A DNA stretch of 42,718 nt. It comes from Microvirga rosea. GTDB lineage: Bacteria; Pseudomonadota; Alphaproteobacteria; Rhizobiales; Beijerinckiaceae. The position numbers and the translations under genes were made by a program. Each line of letters starts with the position of its first letter. The stretch's first letter is position 1. Where the stretch lies: the NCBI RefSeq assembly GCF_020595095.1, contig NZ_JAJDOP010000021.1:1-42718 (forward strand). The letters are read 5' to 3'. This document shows positions 40,161 to 42,718 of this stretch, one piece after another. A model generated the notes under the pieces. The model saw nothing but the letters and a program-made list of their open reading frames with translations, was not told the DNA's origin and made no database searches.

Positions 40161-41111
40161 ATGCCCCGTTTATCCGCCTGCCTGGCTGTCCTGGTTCTCA
40201 CGATGGCAGGTCCTGCCGCATTTGCCGCCGAAGCCGACCGCGATCTCCTGGCCGAGCGGGTGACGAAATTGTCGCGCTCGACCCAGTGGAAGCCCGTGAC
40301 CGCGGTCTCGATCAACTTCCCGACTTTTCACCCGCAGGGCATGGTGAAGATCGGCGATACGCTCTACGTGTCCTCGGTCGAGATCAAGACACCCACCAAG
40401 CGCTTCGCGCAGCCGGTCGACGGGTTCGACCGCGACACGGGGGAGGGCGTGGCCCATCTCTTCAAGATCGACATGAAGGGGAACCTCGTCTCCGAAATCA
40501 CGCTCGGGGAAGGATCGATCTACCATCCGGGCGGAATCGATTACGATGGCCGTTACATCTGGGTTCCGGTGGCCGAGTATCGGCCGAACAGCCGCTCCAT
40601 CGTCTATCGGGTCGATCCCGAGACGATGCAGGCCACGGAGATGTTCCGGTTCGCAGATCACGTCGGCGGTCTCGTCCATGACACGGACGACAATTCGCTC
40701 CACGGGGTGAGCTGGGGCTCACGCCGCTTTTACCGTTGGGCACTGGGGCAGGATGGAAAGCCGACCAATGCCGATGAGGCTCCCGAGAAGCTGCGCAAGC
40801 TCAACACGTCCCATTATCTCGATTATCAGGACTGCAAGTATGCGGGCGGCCACCGCATGCTCTGTTCGGGCGTGACGGAGATGCGCGTCACCACCGAGGG
40901 GCCCTTGTTTCGCCTCGGCGGGCTCGACCTCGTGAGCCTGACCGACGGACGGCCGCTGTTTCAGACGCCGATCCTCCTCTGGACGGCGTCCGGTTTCGAC
41001 ATGACCCACAACCCGGTCTGGATGGAAACGAGCGACACGGGGCTTCGCGGCTATTTCATGCCGGAAGACGATAAGTCGACCCTGTATGTCTATGAGACCG
41101 AGGTCAAATAG
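40161..41111 (+). CDS. Secreted propeller-like protein of unknown function (DUF6454-type)
   Basis: This 316-residue protein has a signal peptide, probably cut after AFA near residue 22. Repeated segments such as HPQGMVKIGDTLYVSSVE, YHPGGIDYDGRYIWVP and TGLRGYFMPEDD resemble beta-propeller blades. The DUF6454 assignment is from memory and only moderately sure. It should be periplasmic. A hairpin CGCCCG/CGGGCG (40121-40126 and 40132-40137) lies in its leader. It is divergent from the RraA-like gene. Confidence 0.75.
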   Translation: MPRLSACLAVLVLTMAGPAAFAAEADRDLLAERVTKLSRSTQWKPVTAVSINFPTFHPQGMVKIGDTLYVSSVEIKTPTKRFAQPVDGFDRDTGEGVAHLFKIDMKGNLVSEITLGEGSIYHPGGIDYDGRYIWVPVAEYRPNSRSIVYRVDPETMQATEMFRFADHVGGLVHDTDDNSLHGVSWGSRRFYRWALGQDGKPTNADEAPEKLRKLNTSHYLDYQDCKYAGGHRMLCSGVTEMRVTTEGPLFRLGGLDLVSLTDGRPLFQTPILLWTASGFDMTHNPVWMETSDTGLRGYFMPEDDKSTLYVYETEVK

Positions 41112-41128
41112 CGCTCTAGTCGCCAAGG

Positions 41129-41159
41129 AGAGGCGCACGTGCGTTTGCCGTGCGCCTCT
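41129..41159. terminator. Bidirectional terminator between propeller gene and ivd
   Basis: AGAGGCGCACG (41129-41139) and CGTGCGCCTCT (41149-41159) form a perfect 11-bp stem around a 9-base loop, followed by TT. It lies in the 55-base gap between convergent genes. The T-run is short in both directions, but the stem is strong. Confidence 0.7.
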
Positions 41160-41166
41160 TTGAACG

Positions 41167-42339
41167 TCACGCGGTCTTTTCGAACAATTCGCGCCCGATG
41201 AGCATGCGCCGGATCTCGCTGGTTCCCGCGCCGATCTCGTAGAGCTTCGCATCGCGCAGCAGGCGGCCGGTCGGATAGTCGTTGATATAGCCGTTGCCGC
41301 CGAGGAGCTGGATGGCGTCGAGGGCGCATTGCGTCGCTTTTTCGGCCGCATAGAGAATGGCGCCGGCCGCATCCTCGCGGGTGGTCTCCGCCCGGTCGCA
41401 GGATTTGGCCACCGCGTACACGTAGGCCTTGCAGGCGTTCATCGTCACATACATGTCCGCGACCTTCGCCTGCACGAGCTGGAAGCTGCCGATGGGCTGC
41501 CCGAACTGCTTTCGCTCGTGGATGTAGGGCAGGACGATGTCCATGCAGGCCTGCATGATGCCGAGGGGGCCTGCCGCCAGCACGGCCCGCTCATAGTCCA
41601 GTCCCGACATGAGCACGTTGACGCCCTTGCCGACGCGGCCGAGGACGTTCTCCTCGGGGACCTCGCAATCCTCGAACACGAGCTCGCAGGTATCGGACCC
41701 ACGCATGCCGATCTTGTCGAGCTTCTGCTGGGTCGAAAAGCCCTTGAAGCCGCGCTCGACGATGAAGGCCGTCATGCCGCGCGGACCTGCGTCCGGATCG
41801 GTCTTGGCATAGATCACCAGCACGTCCGCCGTGGGGCCGTTGGTGATCCACATCTTGTTGCCGTTGATGATGTAGCGGTCGCCGCGCTTTTCCGCATGAG
41901 TCCGCATGGACACCACGTCCGAACCCGAGCCAGGCTCCGACATGGCGAGGGCGCCGAGGTGCTCGCCGGAAATCAGCTTCGGCAGATAACGGCGCTTCTG
42001 TTCCTCGCTGCCGTTGCGGCGGATCTGATTGATGCAGAGGTTGGAGTGAGCCCCATAGGAAAGGCCGACGGAAGCCGAACCACGGGAAACTTCCTCCATG
42101 GCGATCACGTGCTCGAGATAGCCGAGGCCGATCCCGCCATATTCCTCCTCGACCGTAATCCCGTGCAGGCCGATCTCTCCCATCTTGGGCCAGAGGTCCC
42201 TGGGAAACTCGTTCGTCTGATCGATTTCCTGAGCGCGCGGCGTGATGTGATCGCGCGTAAAGTCGCGGACGGTTTCGCGGATCGCTTCCGCTGTTTCGCC
42301 GAGGTCGAAGTTAAAGGTCTTCTCGATGTTCCGTAGCAT
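41167..42339 (-). CDS. ivd: Isovaleryl-CoA dehydrogenase
   Basis: This FAD enzyme oxidises isovaleryl-CoA to 3-methylcrotonyl-CoA in leucine breakdown. The 390-residue protein has the acyl-CoA dehydrogenase motifs AMSEPGSGSDVVSM and QLLGGNGYINDYPTGR. The catalytic glutamate of the isovaleryl type is E250 in GLDYERAVLAAGPLG, as opposed to the C-terminal site used by most relatives. GGGAGG precedes ATG 42339. The other leucine genes are not in the window. Pcc in the same window handles a related branched-chain product. Confidence 0.95.
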   Translation of the reverse strand: MLRNIEKTFNFDLGETAEAIRETVRDFTRDHITPRAQEIDQTNEFPRDLWPKMGEIGLHGITVEEEYGGIGLGYLEHVIAMEEVSRGSASVGLSYGAHSNLCINQIRRNGSEEQKRRYLPKLISGEHLGALAMSEPGSGSDVVSMRTHAEKRGDRYIINGNKMWITNGPTADVLVIYAKTDPDAGPRGMTAFIVERGFKGFSTQQKLDKIGMRGSDTCELVFEDCEVPEENVLGRVGKGVNVLMSGLDYERAVLAAGPLGIMQACMDIVLPYIHERKQFGQPIGSFQLVQAKVADMYVTMNACKAYVYAVAKSCDRAETTREDAAGAILYAAEKATQCALDAIQLLGGNGYINDYPTGRLLRDAKLYEIGAGTSEIRRMLIGRELFEKTA

Positions 42340-42388
42340 TCATCCCTCCCAGACCCATCCGACGGTCCGCAGGGGCGAGACGGGATGG

Positions 42389-42445
42389 TTTGTTATGATG
42401 CCATTTTGGTCAGCAATGCTGCCCTTTTCAAGCACTCATAACAAA
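42389..42445. promoter_or_regulatory. Nested dyad upstream of ivd
   Basis: TTTGTTATGA (42389-42398) and TCATAACAAA (42436-42445) are perfect complements. Near their shared centre lies CAGCAATGCTG (42411-42421), itself a perfect 5+5 palindrome around one base. The centres differ by about one base (42417 and 42416). The arrangement is 50-106 bases upstream of the ivd ATG and suggests an operator for a regulator of branched-chain catabolism, unnamed here. Confidence 0.5.
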
Positions 42446-42462
42446 GAAATGGGGGAGAAGAG

Positions 42463-42486
42463 GGAAATCGCCCATGGGTGATTTCC
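42463..42486 (-). terminator. Hairpin after the autotransporter gene
   Basis: GGAAATCGCC (42463-42472) pairs with GGTGATTTCC (42477-42486), ten pairs with one G-U, around CATG. It lies 9 bases past the autotransporter stop on its downstream side. No T-run follows. Confidence 0.5.
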
Positions 42487-42495
42487 GATTCAGTC

Positions 42496-42718
42496 CTAGT
42501 GGGTATCGAACATCCAGGTGAGGTTGCCCTTGAGGGAATGCTCCTGCGCCCTCGCGCCGATCTGGCCGGCATAGCTCGCCCCCAGGCTCACGCTCCGGCT
42601 CGCCTGCCAGGAAAGCCCCGCTTCCGCCACCAGCGCATCCCGGTCCACCGGCACCCCCGACACCGCAAACGGGCTCGCCCCGCCGGCAAACGCCAGAAGG
42701 GTCGAGGGCACGACATCG
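42496..42718 (-). CDS. Autotransporter, C-terminal beta-barrel fragment (partial)
   Basis: The frame is open to the window edge, and about 73 residues are visible. VSLGASYAGQIGARAQEHS and SLKGNLTWMF match the last strands of an autotransporter beta-domain, the outer-membrane pore of type V secretion. The barrel would normally end in Phe; here DTH follows it before the TAG (42496-42498). The passenger domain lies outside the window. Confidence 0.8.
   Translation of the reverse strand, partial: DVVPSTLLAFAGGASPFAVSGVPVDRDALVAEAGLSWQASRSVSLGASYAGQIGARAQEHSLKGNLTWMFDTH

Noticed and set aside
1..42718. Mobile elements, attachment sites, CRISPR, tRNA or rRNA genes
   Set aside because: No transposase or integrase motif, no regularly spaced repeat array, and no tRNA- or rRNA-like sequence was seen by reading; a tRNAscan or Rfam run was not possible.

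Overview
The window is a GC-rich chromosomal segment from an alphaproteobacterium, most likely Hyphomicrobiales (Rhizobiales) and perhaps Methylobacteriaceae. The evidence is gene order and protein type: tuf joined to the S10 cluster, secY-adk-rpsM-rpsK-rpoA-rplQ with no rpsD between rpsK and rpoA, a short-lid adenylate kinase, and an ATP12-type F1 assembly chaperone. The genus is an inference. No rRNA, tRNA, CRISPR array, insertion sequence or prophage gene was seen.

Region 1 (1-14,660) is the ribosomal protein superoperon on the plus strand: the 3' end of tuf, then the S10, spc and alpha groups. Genes are tightly packed, often overlapping by 1-8 bases, and nearly all wider spacers hold strong inverted repeats. 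Several of these have a stop codon in the stem or loop. A candidate promoter precedes rplN and another precedes rpsM. A canonical intrinsic terminator follows rplQ.

Region 2 (14,659-22,402) holds an Lrp/AsnC regulator divergent from a beta-class-like GST, then degP-GNAT-rarA-crcB. A TetR/SDR pair sits between crcB and rluC. The TetR/SDR promoter region carries two near-identical 25-26 bp direct repeats, one over each candidate -10 element.

Region 3 (22,403-27,902) holds a small unknown protein, a RimL-like acetyltransferase, a globin-coupled chemotaxis transducer divergent from a patatin-like lipase, then a HAD phosphatase and the ATP12 chaperone.

Region 4 (27,939-38,477) contains both subunits of propionyl-CoA carboxylase (pccB, pccA). 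They are separated by a lipoprotein gene, a quinone/electrophile-type pair (MhqD-like esterase and MhqO-like ring-cleaving dioxygenase) and an unknown gene. After pccA come a gamma-glutamylcyclotransferase-like protein, acylphosphatase, a second GST, a rhodanese, and DUF599 and DUF3253 proteins. Glutathione and electrophile chemistry recurs in this stretch.

Region 5 (38,481-42,718) holds a YdcF-like envelope protein and an RraA-fold protein (minus strand), a secreted propeller-like protein (plus strand), isovaleryl-CoA dehydrogenase (minus strand) with a nested dyad upstream, and the 3' end of an autotransporter gene running off the window.

I did not find a clear new multigene system. The best leads are regulatory: the rpoA leader with mutually exclusive hairpins near its ribosome binding site, the rpsQ-rplN spacer, the TetR/SDR direct repeats, and the dyads upstream of ivd and between the globin sensor and the patatin gene.
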